From: Chalara sp. BL73
Taxonomy: Eukaryota; Ascomycota; Leotiomycetes; Helotiales
Direction: 5' to 3'
Assembly: GCA_918026815.1 (NCBI GenBank)
Contig: CAKJVC010000192.1
Location: 248,001-312,000, forward strand
DNA: 64,000 nt
The notes below the pieces were generated by a model. The model ran no database searches. It saw only the letters and a list, made by a program, of their open reading frames with translations, and was not told the origin of the DNA. Each line of letters begins with the position of its first letter. The stretch's first letter is position 1. The translations under genes were made by a program, and so were the position numbers. This document shows, in pieces, positions 1 through 10,741 of this stretch.

Positions 1-269
1 AATGATACTAGAATGCAAAGTTGATATTTCTTTGGATCCGAGCTGGATTGGTTCAGCGCAGAAACGAAGGGTGACGCTATCGGAGAAGGATGGAACAAAG
101 TTCATGACACTGAAACCGATGCAGTTTCTGGTAATGCCTGTAAGTAAGGTTCGGTCACGTGGAGATACATACCTGAAAGTTATGATAGGGAGGGACCAAA
201 ACTTTGGGGATGTTGGAATGGGAGAAAATCGATGATCCATCTGTGCATAAGGAATCTCCAAAGATCTAA
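1..269 (+). CDS. Lipocalin-like domain protein, 3' end only
   Basis: This is the last part of a gene that enters from the left edge, so its start is not visible. The frame runs from base 2 to 139, then a 49 bp intron (140-188, GTAAGT...TAG), then exon 189-269 ending in TAA. The spliced product has beta-strand-rich segments such as VDISLDPSWIGSAQKR and ends GGTKTLGMLEWEKIDD, which resembles the C-terminal half of fungal lipocalin-like proteins (calycin fold, small-ligand binding). The splice is supported because it restores the family ending, whereas reading through gives an unrelated tail. These proteins often sit beside small-molecule metabolism genes, but the true substrate here cannot be told. 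Family call is from remembered motif similarity. Confidence 0.6.
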
Positions 270-553
270 GGAGCAGTCTCCGCCCTCATGCTAGTTGAAA
301 ATGGAATGAGATCTTGATGAAATATTAGGTACACTTAGGGTAATATGCATTAGGTAGCAATGTATACACGACGTGTATGAAATCTCGAATCAGACATTAT
401 GTACATCTCATCCCTTTCTCCCATCTGCATTTTTTGTCACCGGTGTCAACAGCCTACTTTATCCCTGATACGTTCTAAGCATGGAAGATGCTTACCCTCT
501 ATTCTGTTATCATACAAAGTTTGACCACCAACTACCTCTCTGTTTAGCTTGGG

Positions 554-1456
554 CTATTTATACTTTGGCACAAAAATCTCCTTGTTCGCGAGACAGTTCT
601 CGACATTTGGATCATGTGTGGGCAACACCACGACTTTCTCCTGCCTCGTGAATTCCTTGATTCTTCGCACAGTTTCCAGAGCTACTTTGGGATTGTCATT
701 AATACCGTCGGTCTCTTCTGCATTTAATACATCGAGCCCGTAGGTGGAATCTCCTGTCAGAAAATAGGTTGCCTCGTCACCATAAACGATGACTGACACG
801 TGGCCAGGCACATGGCCCGGTGTATCGACGACTACTACTCGCTTATCTGAGGTCAAAGGATATGTACGCTGCCATGGTCCTATCGGATGATCTTGTGCTT
901 CGAGCATTCTAGGCTTGAAATCTGCTGGCCACCGGGAAGGATTGCAGCCTTCGAAAGTGGCATGAAATGTATTGTTGCCGAAAACATCCCAGTGCTCTTG
1001 GGAGACATAAACAGGAACGCCTGGCAAATCCTCCAGGCCACCTGCGTGGTCGTCGTGAAGATGCGAGAGAACGACACCTTTGACGTCACTGACCGGGTCA
1101 ATGCCACGTGCTCGGAGCCGGGCGCCGATGCCTTCATGCTGGGAAATTTGCACTTTGCTCAACATATTAGAGAAGGGTGCCCATCGTGGAAAGTATCCGC
1201 GGTCATTGCGATGTACTGATTCGCCAGTGTCGTACAGAAAAGGGCCTTCGGGATGTGATATCAAGATAGCGGTGATTGGAAGGGGTTCTGTCCATTGACG
1301 ATCCGCTAGAGAGACCAGTCGACGCAGAAGTACCAGACGATTGGCAGTTTGTGACCGCATGGAGGGTCGAATCTGAACCTTTCCTGTCTCAATTATGCTT
1401 ACACCCACATACTCCTTATCGAACGAGGCATCTGGAGCAGGCATGTTGGCTTTCAA
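554..1456 (-). CDS. Metallo-beta-lactamase-fold hydrolase, N-acyl homoserine lactonase-like
   Basis: Single-exon gene of 300 residues. The zinc-binding motif SHLHDDHAGG lies near residue 130, followed by DTPGHVPGHVS near 213 and LTGDSTY near 233, with a late THDP near 280. This is the HxHxDH...H...D...H set of the metallo-beta-lactamase fold. The order and length match the AHL-lactonase-like branch found in bacteria and fungi, which open lactone rings. No signal peptide is seen, so it is probably cytosolic. It is transcribed away from the NmrA-like gene at 1969, with which it shares about 510 bp of upstream DNA. It may detoxify lactones or act in ring cleavage of a catabolic product; the substrate is an inference. 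Confidence 0.85.
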   Translation of the reverse strand: MKANMPAPDASFDKEYVGVSIIETGKVQIRPSMRSQTANRLVLLRRLVSLADRQWTEPLPITAILISHPEGPFLYDTGESVHRNDRGYFPRWAPFSNMLSKVQISQHEGIGARLRARGIDPVSDVKGVVLSHLHDDHAGGLEDLPGVPVYVSQEHWDVFGNNTFHATFEGCNPSRWPADFKPRMLEAQDHPIGPWQRTYPLTSDKRVVVVDTPGHVPGHVSVIVYGDEATYFLTGDSTYGLDVLNAEETDGINDNPKVALETVRRIKEFTRQEKVVVLPTHDPNVENCLANKEIFVPKYK

Positions 1457-1968
1457 AGGGTGATGGATGATGTGCTTCCTATCAATACAGCTCCTGATGG
1501 ACTGTGAAAGAAAGAAGTTCAGCTATTTGATGGTGCACGGGAGATGAGTCAACCTAAAACCGGAGCTCGGATGAATATCAAAGTTGAAATCCAGCCGACG
1601 GTCTGTCTCTTCTCCGAACGGCAGGATCAAAATGTTTTCATCGATGAAGCTTTGAATGTGCACGTGACGAATTTCAACTTGCAAATAGGGACCGATTGCC
1701 GACTGCCGAGAAGGTTACTCTCCTACTCCAACTTCGAATCGCGGATCCTGGCTCACAATACCTTAGTACCGAACGGCAGAAGCACTCGTTTCGGTTGTTT
1801 GTTGAGTTTCTACTGACATGATATTATCTCAAATTTCTGAAAAGCCGTGAATAGTAAAGTATAATCACGTGACTAACAACTATTTAGCAATGCTGCCTTT
1901 TACAAAACTATACATTGTTTCTTTTGATAAGAATATACAACATTCCAGAGATTAAGGAACAATAAAAC
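1457..1968. other. Divergent intergenic region between lactonase-like and NmrA-like genes
   Basis: No convincing gene. A 90-codon open frame at 1544-1816 has no recognisable family and is probably chance. The region should hold the promoters of both flanking, oppositely transcribed genes. AATAAA-like and A-rich sequence lies just before the ATG at 1969. Confidence 0.5.
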
Positions 1969-3040
1969 ATGACGAAACTTATCGTAGTTATCGGCGCGAC
2001 CGGGGGACAAGGTGGTTCAGTTGTCTCCGCCTTCCTCAAGGATCCCAACTTTCGCGTTCGCGGTGTGACTCGTGACCCAAACAGCGAAAAGGCGAGGGCT
2101 CTCGCTGCTCGAGGTGTTGAGATTGTGGTTGCAGATCAGAAAGATCCCGCCAGCTTGGAGAAGGCATTTGAAGACGCTCACGTGATCTTTACTGTTACCG
2201 ACTACTATGAACATTTCTTTGACAAGGGTAAAGATGCTTCAATGGCAATCAAGACCGAGTATGGGACAAACATGGCAAATGCTGCAGCCAAGGTCCCCAC
2301 CCTCGAGCGCTATATCTGGAGCACGCTGCCTCATACAAGCGCTATCACCAGTGGTCAAGCCATTGTGCCTCATTTTGAGGGCAAGGGGAGGGTGGACACT
2401 TATATTCGTGAAAACCTTCCCGATTTGTTATCGAAAACTACGTTTGCCATTTTCACAATATTCTCGATGAATTTGATCTCGTATCCTATTTTCTATCCCA
2501 TCTACCTGGTTTGTGGAGTCCTCTATACCTACCTACCCTCATCTTCGACAGATCCACTAACAGATCACTTAGAAAAGCGCAAAAAAATGGGTGCAATTTT
2601 ATCCAACGGATCCTGGGTCCGCGTATCCTTCTTTGGGCGACCACACCATAAACAGCGGGACCTTCGTGCACGCCATTGTCCGTAATCCGCCACCAAATGG
2701 TGGCACGTATGTGCGCTGTAATGTAGAAGACCTCACTCTCGACTCCTATCTGGAAATCTGGGGAAGAGCTAGCGGCATATCGCCTGAGCCTGGATCTACT
2801 AAAGTAGTTGAGATTTCGTCAGAACACTATATCCAGCTTTGGGGACACATGGGCGAGGAACAGGCAAGCCAGTGGATCTTCTTCAAATGGCTCAAGGCAG
2901 CCGGGCTGTCCAAGATTCCGGGAGTAGAGATGATTGACGGCAAAGAGTTGATGACTGCGGAGGAAATAAAGAACCTGGTAACAACCGAAGATTCCTTGAA
3001 GGGGATGGATTGGAGTTGGTTCGAGAGACCCAAGCTGTAA
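1969..3040 (+). CDS. NmrA-like NAD(P)-binding protein (atypical SDR)
   Basis: Two exons, 1969-2508 and 2573-3040, separated by a 64 bp intron (GTTTGT...TTAG with a CTAAC branch site), give 335 residues. The N-terminus VVIGATGGQGGSVV is the glycine-rich dinucleotide-binding motif of the NmrA/HSCARG family. These are extended short-chain dehydrogenase folds that usually lack the catalytic Tyr and act as redox sensors or regulators, though some act as isoflavone-reductase-like enzymes. Splicing joins the segment ending FYPIYL to KSAKKWVQFYPTD, restoring the conserved C-terminal half with GDHTINSG and GGTYVRC. The gene ends 215 bp before the convergent Zn2Cys6 regulator. A role in nitrogen or redox regulation is a family inference only. 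Confidence 0.85.
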
Positions 3041-3255
3041 TTAAATGCGATCGCAGTCAAAACATAAGGCATTGAAACCACATTCGTGCAGTCATGCCGC
3101 ACTCCGATCTACATACTGATGACGCTTGAACTTATAACAATAAGCTATATCATCCAGATTACTTAAGCTTAATATTATCCCCAATGTAAATCTCGATAGC
3201 CTCTGATATTTAGCACTCTGGCAACCTCAACCCTCTCTATATCGCAACATCCCAG

Positions 3256-5292
3256 TCAGTTACCGTTGACAACATATGGCGCCAGGCTACCTTCATTGAA
3301 ACTGCCCGGTCCGCCATAGTTTAGGTTAAATGCATTAATATCCATAGCATACATATCTGTGAAAAAGCTTGTATCCTCGAAAGACCAAGGTAGTATATTT
3401 TGTTCCCTCAAGTCCCAGGAAGGCTGCTGAGCGTTCTCTGAGAGATGCTCCAACAGCTCCATATGTGGATATATGATTGCCGGGAAGTCGAAAAGTTTCC
3501 TCATATCAATTTGCGAAAACTCCAAAGTGTTCATATCTTCAGCCTGGGCGGGAGGCTGAATCCGCCGAGAATCTTTTTCTGCTTCGGCTTGTAACAATGT
3601 TATCTTACGAAGTACCATGCCAGCACCACCATATTTGGTACGCATTTGCTTTAGTACAGCACACAGCAGCGCCAAGTCTTCCTTCTGCGAGTCGTTTTTA
3701 TGAGGATGGTAGTATATTACCGGTATTGAGGCAACCATGATGAAGAATCCATGAATGTGGAGTAGACGATCGATTTCCTGTCGGCAGTAGATCTCTTCGT
3801 AGAGTCTGACAATACACAACGATGCAACCACGGAGGGAATGTAAGCGCGTTGAGATCGTTCTTTGATCTTAAATTTTGATTGTAAGAGGATAATACCTGC
3901 GAAGTAGATGATAAACATCTCTCGGACTGGTCGACAGTAAGGTTGCCGACGACCGGAGTGATCAAACAACTGAAGGTCCTCTGGGAGATTCTGGAGCCAT
4001 GTTTGTAGTTTTGCGATAATATTTGAGATGCCTTCCGCTGTTGAGTGTTGTGCGCTAGCATTGGTAACATCGGATAGGATTATGTGCAGCTGCAATGTTG
4101 TAACAATAAGTTGCGCTGTGATATCTCTCTTCTCAAAATCATCAAGATTCAACTCTCGTACATCAAAATCTCCGTTTTTGATTGCTTCAGGACGACCCCA
4201 GCACGCTGCCTGGAGTTTATCACTGACCTAGAAATAATTAATAATTTCTAATATTTAGGTCGAGTGATCGTACAAACAAATGCCACCATATTCGTCGCCG
4301 ACACTTAGCATCAGATTTGTTGTGATACGTAACTTCCTTGTGTAGCCCCATTTGGAACGCAAGCCGCGTCGCTATCCCGGTCCAGTGCCATGGTCCGTCT
4401 AGGCTGATAAAAGTAGGCGGGTCGGGGCTCCAAACAGATAAGATACAGGTTGCCTTCAATAAGGTTAAAGGATCTCGTTCAGAATTGAGGGTAATGAGAG
4501 TTTTAGCTTTGCCATATGCTGTCTGAGATATTTTGTAGCCGTTCGGGCCGTCACTTTGCCGCATGAGACTCCCGGCCAAGCACACAGTTTGCAGCAAAAG
4601 TGTGGAAGGACAAGGGCCAAAAATGTCTTCGTGGTCCACGACGGCATAGTATGGAAAGAGATTATCAAGGTAAGAATCGATTAATGCCTGCCGAAGTGGT
4701 TCTTTTGGAAGTATCGAGGCTTCAAGTGGTGGGTGATAAAGAATTCGATCTTGTTGCGAAAAATTGGGATTTGCTGCGAACGTCACATCTGCCTGGGATA
4801 TGGAATCATATGCGAGCTCCGAGTGGTCTGCAATAAATCCAGAGTCAATGTTGTCCCTAAATCGTATGTCGAGTGGCGTTCCAGCTGATGACTGTACAGG
4901 GGAGATGAGATCTGCAACGGGATCAACAGCTGGTTGGGTTCTTTTCCTCGAGGCTGATTTTCGCATCCTCAGGCTCTGACGGCGACTGGATACAAGGTCA
5001 GTTCCAAGGCGCAGGAGAATCGAACTCGTGAGGGCATTGTATGCTATGCTTTAAACAATGATGGGGAAACCTTCCCACGCGTTAAGCTAGGAGGACATGG
5101 GGTTGCTCACAAGCATGATTGATCGTTACGGCGGCAATTACTGCAAGTCTCATCAGAGCTGGTCTGAAGATCACATTTCACCTATATTGCATCAGAAACG
5201 ATACTTATTCTCCGAACGGCGCACCATTCACTAACTTTTCGATCATGGCAGGCTATGCAAATTACTCGGGCCCGCTCCGCAATTGGAGGCAT
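3256..5292 (-). CDS. Zn2Cys6 transcription factor, cutinase-transcription-factor-1-like
   Basis: Four exons: 5236-5292, 5111-5181, 4274-4985 and 3256-4227, with introns of 54, 125 and 46 bp, giving 603 residues. The zinc cluster is split by intron 1: exon 1 holds CIACHDRK and exon 2 VKCDLQTSSDETCSNCRRN and a final Cys, giving six cysteines in C-x2-C-x6-C...C-x2-C-x6-C form. A basic linker RMRKSASRKR follows. The middle homology region of fungal regulators contains RRIWWHLFVSDKLQAACWGRP. This arrangement resembles CTF1-type regulators, known from cutinase and fatty-acid gene control. The start at 5292 puts the zinc cluster at residue 13, typical of the group. It could regulate the neighbouring NmrA-like or dehydrogenase genes; no target site was identified. 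Confidence 0.85.
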
Positions 5293-5748
5293 CAGGCAGT
5301 TGGCGTGTGCAGTGATCTGATGGATTTGGAACTTTAATATCGACTCTCAAAGTCACCAAATGGTAGGGAGGAGCCTAAATCTAGTGAAGAACGCTAATTG
5401 AATGAACATACATTGAAACCAGTTTCGCTGGCAGTCTGATTTGGTTAAAGGAATTCTCGGAAGTGAGGGAAAGTGTGGAGAAAACAATCTCTTCCCCAGA
5501 TTTGATACACACACTCTCGTTTATCCAAAGCCGGGTATTGTGCTGCCGAGGTCCGGTCTGATGGATGGGGCCAAAAAATGGATAGAGTATACCACGCCTG
5601 ATGGTAGGATGAACATGAAGGGGAAAAATTATGTCTAAGCTCACAATATTCAAAATTGGCTACTTCCCGGACAGACGCAAATCAGCCAGACTCATTAGCC
5701 ATACAAGCATCTACATAATGTTATAATTCGATCTGAATACTATTCATA
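5293..5748. other. Intergenic, no gene recognised
   Basis: About 455 bp between the start of the CTF1-like regulator and the 3' end of the dehydrogenase gene. Short open frames here have no family resemblance. It should contain the regulator's promoter. Confidence 0.4.
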
Positions 5749-6836
5749 TCACAATTTAAGCAGGAGTTTTCCCTTAGTCCGCCTTGCCTCCAGATCCTTA
5801 TGAGCTTGAACCACGTCGGATAACGGATAAATCTTATGAATGTTGATTTTCAGTTTCCCATCGCTTAGCAGCTCTAGGACACTGCCTCCATAATGCTCCA
5901 ATTCTTTTCTATTTCGGATGTACCCAGAAAGAGTTGGTTTGATGATTGAGATGTTCTTTCCTCCTGCAGATAATCGATCGATGCTAAATGGAGGAACTGG
6001 TCCGCCTATCGGATTTTCAGCCGCGCTACGCGAGAGGAGATTTCACTGAACTTACTAGCAGCACCTAGGAAGACAACCTTGCCTTGAGCTTTGACAACAT
6101 CCAGACTCCCTTCCCAAGTGTTTCGTCCGACTGTATCGTAGACCTTCATTTTTTATCTTAGCAGAAACTCCGAATCTCTGCCAGTGATTTCACCTACAAC
6201 ATCTGGCCCTTCTCCGTTCGTTATCTTTTGGACTTGTGCGACCCAGTCAGGACCCGACGCTGCGGTGTAATCAATCACATGCGCTGCGCCATTTCTCTCC
6301 GCAAGAGCGCATTTTTCAGGGCCACCGGCTGTTCCAATGACAGTAGCACCTATGTCCCGGAGTATTTGACACATCAATAATCCGAGAGCCCCCGCCGCAG
6401 CATGCAGCAAGACAGTTTGCCCTTTCTTTACAACGAAAGCCTCCTTCACAAGACTCAAAGCTGTCATGCCTGTAAGAAAGGCAGCAACAGCATCTTCGTC
6501 AGTGACGCCTTCAGGAATCTTGATGCACTGCTGCGCTGGTACCGCTGTATATTTTGCATATGCACCATGATATATCCAAACCACCCTATCTCCCTTCTCA
6601 ATGCCGTACGAGCCGGCGGTGGCTTCGACGATGCCCGCTGCCTCCTGCCCAAGGATGGCTAGGAGCCCATTAGGTGATGGATAGTAACCGGTTCGAAGGT
6701 AGGTATCAACATAGTTAATACCTGCATAAGTGTTCTTGACCAGAACAAACCCTTCGGTGAGCTTTGGCAGTTGTAGAGATTCAATTAAAGTGAGCTGTTC
6801 TGGGCCTCCGACTTCTTTAAGCACGACAGCGTTCAT
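5749..6836 (-). CDS. Quinone oxidoreductase-type zinc-independent MDR dehydrogenase
   Basis: Three exons: 6198-6836, 6056-6143 and 5749-6005, with 54 and 50 bp introns, giving 327 residues, the usual length for quinone oxidoreductases (QOR, MDR superfamily). The N-terminal GroES-like half has YAGINYVDTYLRTGYYP and LGQEAAGIV; the Rossmann half has VLLHAAAGALGLL. Splicing joins EGPDV to VYDTVGRNTWEGS and then GAAS to GPVPPFSIDRLSAGG, and the protein ends KGKLLLKL. These enzymes reduce quinones or alpha,beta-unsaturated carbonyls with NADPH. No catalytic zinc ligands are evident, consistent with QOR rather than alcohol dehydrogenase. Probably cytosolic. Neighbouring carboxymuconolactone-decarboxylase-like and fumarylacetoacetase genes fit an aromatic or quinone detoxification setting, which is inference. 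Confidence 0.9.
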
Positions 6837-7566
6837 GATTGTGTTTGTCTAGGCAATGTGAGATATAAAAGTTAATTATCAAGATACACTGGTGGATAGT
6901 TTTCTTCGGGGAAGTCTGCGGTAGTGCAATTATAAATTGATGAAGGCAGACCCAATCAAAAATGAAAGTTCGAGTCTCTCCATATGATTACTCTAGAGCC
7001 GCGTGGCCATTTCCAATGGCACAACAATGAGCGGCGGTCGCTTTAATTCAAAGCCCGACTCCAGATAATTTTTAGTGGCTTATAGACGAAAGATTTACGC
7101 ATGCTGAGATTAGCCGCTAGCTATATCGATCGGCACTCGGTACTCGGCGTTATTACAGATAAACTTCGCCACAAAAGCTAACTATATAGCCGTATAAGTA
7201 GCTTAAACCCAAGACAGTATAACCAATTCCATAACAAGTAATCGTGTCTCCTGAGCTTTGTAGGAATGCTTCTTCGTTCCTCGCCTCACCCACTACCTTT
7301 GGTAGTTGTTCCTGGTTGCTTTGAACCACCAGCTGCACCAGGAAGTGACCGTCGTCAAAGACACCGTAGTGCACGAATTTTTCGCAGAATTCGAAAAGCT
7401 TACCGGCATGCGAGGAGTCAAGGTACTAAATCTTGTAGAAAAACAGCCCCCCCCCCCCCCCCCCACAAAGAAGTACTATCACATAAATAGGTATCACGAG
7501 AAAGCGTGAAAATATAAGTACTTTTAAAACTGCTATACACATGTGGTAAACAGCTTCACTTAATCC
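6837..7566. repeat. Intergenic with 18-nt poly-C tract
   Basis: This interval separates the dehydrogenase from the next minus-strand gene. It contains an uninterrupted run of 18 C at 7447-7464. A 67-codon frame at 7306-7509 runs into the poly-C tract and is not recognised. It could be a gene remnant, but there is no family support. Confidence 0.5.
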
Positions 7567-8094
7567 TCACAGTGACTGTCGAACGCAAGCCTCAGGACAC
7601 TGATTCTCCCCCTTCATTTTATGTATTACATCGCTAGCAATGGCCAAGGCATCTCTGCCAGCGGGCACACCACAATAAATCATCGCGTGTCGACATGCCT
7701 CACAAATAGTCTCCTCCGTCAAACCGTTATGTATTGCTGCACGGATATGGATGTGAAGCTCGGGCGCTCGATTAAGCGCAATAAGCATAGAAATGTTCAT
7801 TAACGAACGCTCTTTGAAGCTTAATCCAGGGCGTGCATAACTAGAGAAGCAAGTCTCAGTGATGTATTCTTTACTGACTTTTGTAAAGATGTCTTGTCTC
7901 TAATAACGAAAGCAGATTAACAGTAGCTCTTTGCTGACTAAACTTTGCATAAAACAGGAATCACGACAATAAATAAAACAGAAAACACTTACTGAGCTTG
8001 CTTGTAGTTCTTCTAGCAGCGAAGGGCCGAGGAACTCTTTTGTCATTTTAGCGCCAAGCAGCATTTTTTCCGACAATCCTGATGTGTGCGCCAT
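7567..8094 (-). CDS. Carboxymuconolactone decarboxylase-like protein
   Basis: Two exons, 7993-8094 and 7567-7899, with a 93 bp intron (GTAAGT...TTAG), giving 144 residues. The C-terminal part, with LIALNRAPELHIHIRAA, GLTEETICEACRHAMIYCG and VPAGRDALAIA, matches the small all-alpha carboxymuconolactone decarboxylase / AhpD fold. The CxxxH-like segment here is EACRHAMIYCG. True 4-carboxymuconolactone decarboxylases act in the protocatechuate branch of the beta-ketoadipate pathway, but many fungal homologues have other or unknown roles. Length is close to the family's usual 120-150. The start is placed at 8094 because it opens a short N-terminal helix typical of the family. Cytosolic. Confidence 0.85.
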
Positions 8095-9791
8095 TGTTGC
8101 GGTTGTTGAATAGTAATAGTTCTTAGTTGAAAAACAAGTGTGGTTAATTGGAAATTTGGTGCTTTGTAAATGATTTACGAACAACCAGCTTTAAATATTT
8201 GAAACCTCCGGCGAATGTGCTTAAGAGGTCTAGCAGTGCAGCCGAATATAAGAGCCGACAACCGAGGCTTGACATAGGTTTTGATAACACATGAAATGCG
8301 ATTTAAACATATCTCGGCCAAACTGAGAAGACGCAGTTTGCCAATATTATTTGTATACATTTTACCAGTACAGACATTGACTTGTAAGATCTGTGGGTTG
8401 TCATTGCCTTGGCTCTTTTACATGGGCATTGATATTTGCAAATACGAGCTTGAACGCTGTCTAGGAAAAATAACCTTCCAAAGCTAAAGGCAAGGCACAA
8501 ATGATGCTTCAAGAAGGAGACCAGAGAGCTCAGGAAAAAAAGGAAGTAAGAAAATTTGAAAGAGAAGCTAGGGTCTATGCAGCGAAGAGTAGAATTGAAG
8601 CCGAACGCGCTAGGGCATAGACAAGATTTCCGGAGAGGGATTGAGAAGTTCTAGAAAATAAGAATAGAAAGGAGCTCGACAAACAGGGGAAGCGTCAGGT
8701 GCAGGAACGTCACCCGCTAAGGGGTAATAAGGGGGGCTTAGGAGAAGCTCTAGGATTCCGCACGCAAGGGGTCGCTAGGGGTACGAAGGATAAACGCAAA
8801 GGCTCGGAATGTAGAAGGAAAGGTAGAGATTAGTTTTCGTATCAATAGGAGCTGATTTGTGCCATACTACTCTACCAACCTTACAGGAGGGTACAAATAG
8901 CGAAGGAGAAAGCCGAGGCTCGGCGAGCTCTAACGATGCTCCTAGAGCGATATCACAAACAACAAGAGAGTAAAGAACGAAGGGAGAAAACTCAAGGTAA
9001 AATTCCGCAACTGAGCTACCTCATTGAGATACTGTGATTACTGCAGTTGCGACTCACTCTCATCCAGATGATATAAGACGCGCCAACAACAACCCCTTTA
9101 CAGAGGGCCATGAGGAGATCTGTGCCAACCGTCAGTGATCTCTTTACCTGCTATTGCTAAATATTTTGGGTATTAAAGCACTAACTTAATGGAGGAGTAC
9201 TAGACAAGGGTAAATACCACCAGTAAGAATTTACGTGTTGATTTGTCCTAATGCAATGTAATTTTGCCTGAAAATATAGCGAATCTTTTATTAGAATATG
9301 TTCTTAGAAGCTCGTATCATTAAGAGTGAGTGCCTAGAGCTGGTTTAGACTGGAATTATTAGCTCATGGTGAGTATGGCTTCCTCTCGAACTGCTCTTAC
9401 TTTTTACCCCCACCGTATATTCAGATTCCGAACACCTCTATTACATCCACCTAGGGAGGCATTTTATTACAGGTATAAATCTCATTTCTGCTGGAACAGC
9501 GTTCTTAAATTGGCCTGATGGCCTTAGACGCATAATATAGTTGCTATTTGTGCCGGTGTGGTGGAAACTGCCATGGCACTCTATTCCTTTCTTGAAACAT
9601 TCAACTCATGGACGATATATCCCTAAAACGTTAGTATATGTTGTTGCTCTTTCTTTTATTTAGAGACCCCGTATGATACATGAGCTCTTTTAAATGATGC
9701 AAAGGTTTGGGATCAATTTATTTCCCATATATAGATGCTTCACAGTTCGCTACAAAAGCAACAAGCTCAGAAGGCTACATTCACCACTAGA
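8095..9791. other. Gene-poor interval
   Basis: Apart from the possible transposase debris at 8.5-9.0 kb, nothing coding is recognised between the decarboxylase-like gene and the broken DUF8021-like gene. The part after 9.05 kb is AT-rich and shows only short, unrelated open frames. Confidence 0.4.
8500..9010 (+). pseudogene. Decayed DDE transposase C-terminal relic
   Basis: Two stretches of Lys/Arg/Glu/Ala-rich coding-like sequence survive: one near 8485-8620 with QEGDQRAQEKKEVRKFEREA, another near 8895-9000 with VQIAKEKAEARRALTML. Both end quickly in stops and lie in different frames. Charged coiled-coil tails like these are usual at the C-terminus of fungal pogo/Fot and related DDE transposases. 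No catalytic domain remains. Assignment is tentative; it could be any Lys/Glu-rich protein. Confidence 0.35.
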
Positions 9792-10591
9792 CTAAACCGT
9801 CACAGTATGTATATACTTCACGAATCCCTCCTCCACCCGGATTTCATGACTATCAGGCATAGTCCCTAGCGCACTAAATTCACAAAGTACATCTACCGAC
9901 CTGATTGTCTCGTCGATTACATATCTCCTTAAAGAATTCGGTTTTGAACTTCCACCCCTCGGCAAGGATGCGCCACAAGGCTTTGCCAACCTCGATCCTT
10001 CTACGCGCTCACATTGTGTTCCCCACAGAATGGAATCAGCTGCCTTTGGGTCCGTCCACATGGCCAAGTAGGCATCACCAATCCTCCTGAGCTCTGTTCT
10101 GTTCGCCCTTTGCCCTGTGAGCGGGATCCAGTTCTCTTGCTTTATATAATTCAAAATCTGTGCAGCATTGAAGAACAGGGAACCTGTAGTTGCGGCTATG
10201 GTGTCAATCAACGTGATGGTGCTTGTGCCATTGCCTGGATGACGGATTTGAGTTGAGAGAACGTAAGGTTTGGAACCAGTGGACGAGATTATCATTGTGT
10301 AGCTGGCACATGCTACGATGTCAGCGGTTGAACGATTAAGATCGATCTTCAATGGCTAGCTTAGTACGCCTTGCTTGATATTAAGAACTTTTTGTTCTCT
10401 TGATAGGTGAAATTTGTGATAGACAGAGTCAATCCGTCAATCTTCCGAGACGTTTGTGCTTTTATGTAGGTACTCGCAGCAGAAAGAAGACCCTCCCGAG
10501 GGCAATCTGCTGCGATAGGCTGCATATAGAATACCGTAACTACGAACGCAATTCTCATGAGCGTCTTAATAATACGATGTAGTGGAAACAT
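9792..10591 (-). pseudogene. Secreted DUF8021-like protein, apparently frameshifted
   Basis: Two adjoining minus-strand segments make one protein of the fungal secreted DUF8021-like type. The first (from 10591, or an internal Met at 10558) starts with a signal peptide, MRIAFVVTVFYMQPIAA, then NFTYQEN. The second contains PLKIDLNRS, GSLFFNAAQIL, RRYVIDETIRSVDVLC and a C-terminal PDSHEIRVEEG. Between them, near 10353-10365, are TAA and TAG stops in successive frames. The codon spacing between the conserved blocks is about one nucleotide short of what the family needs, so a single-base deletion is the simplest reading. The only GT...AG alternative is a 33-nt intron, below the usual fungal minimum. 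Function of the family is unknown; it is thought extracellular. Confidence 0.65.
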
Positions 10592-10741
10592 GGTTCGAAC
10601 TGTGTTTTGGCTTAGTGCTAGAAAGTACCGGGTATATTCAAAACATGTAAAGATTCCCAGGTCAGCGGGAATAGGTGAATTATTACCGGCAATTATCAGG
10701 CTACACGTACTTTTAATTGACGGATTTGAATTCCCGAACAT

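Noticed and set aside
1544..1816. 90-codon frame in the divergent promoter
   Set aside because: No family resemblance or splice partners, and it lies where two promoters must be.
7306..7509. 67-codon frame upstream of the poly-C tract
   Set aside because: It runs into a homopolymer, has no recognised family and no clear start context; kept only as a note in the intergenic entry.
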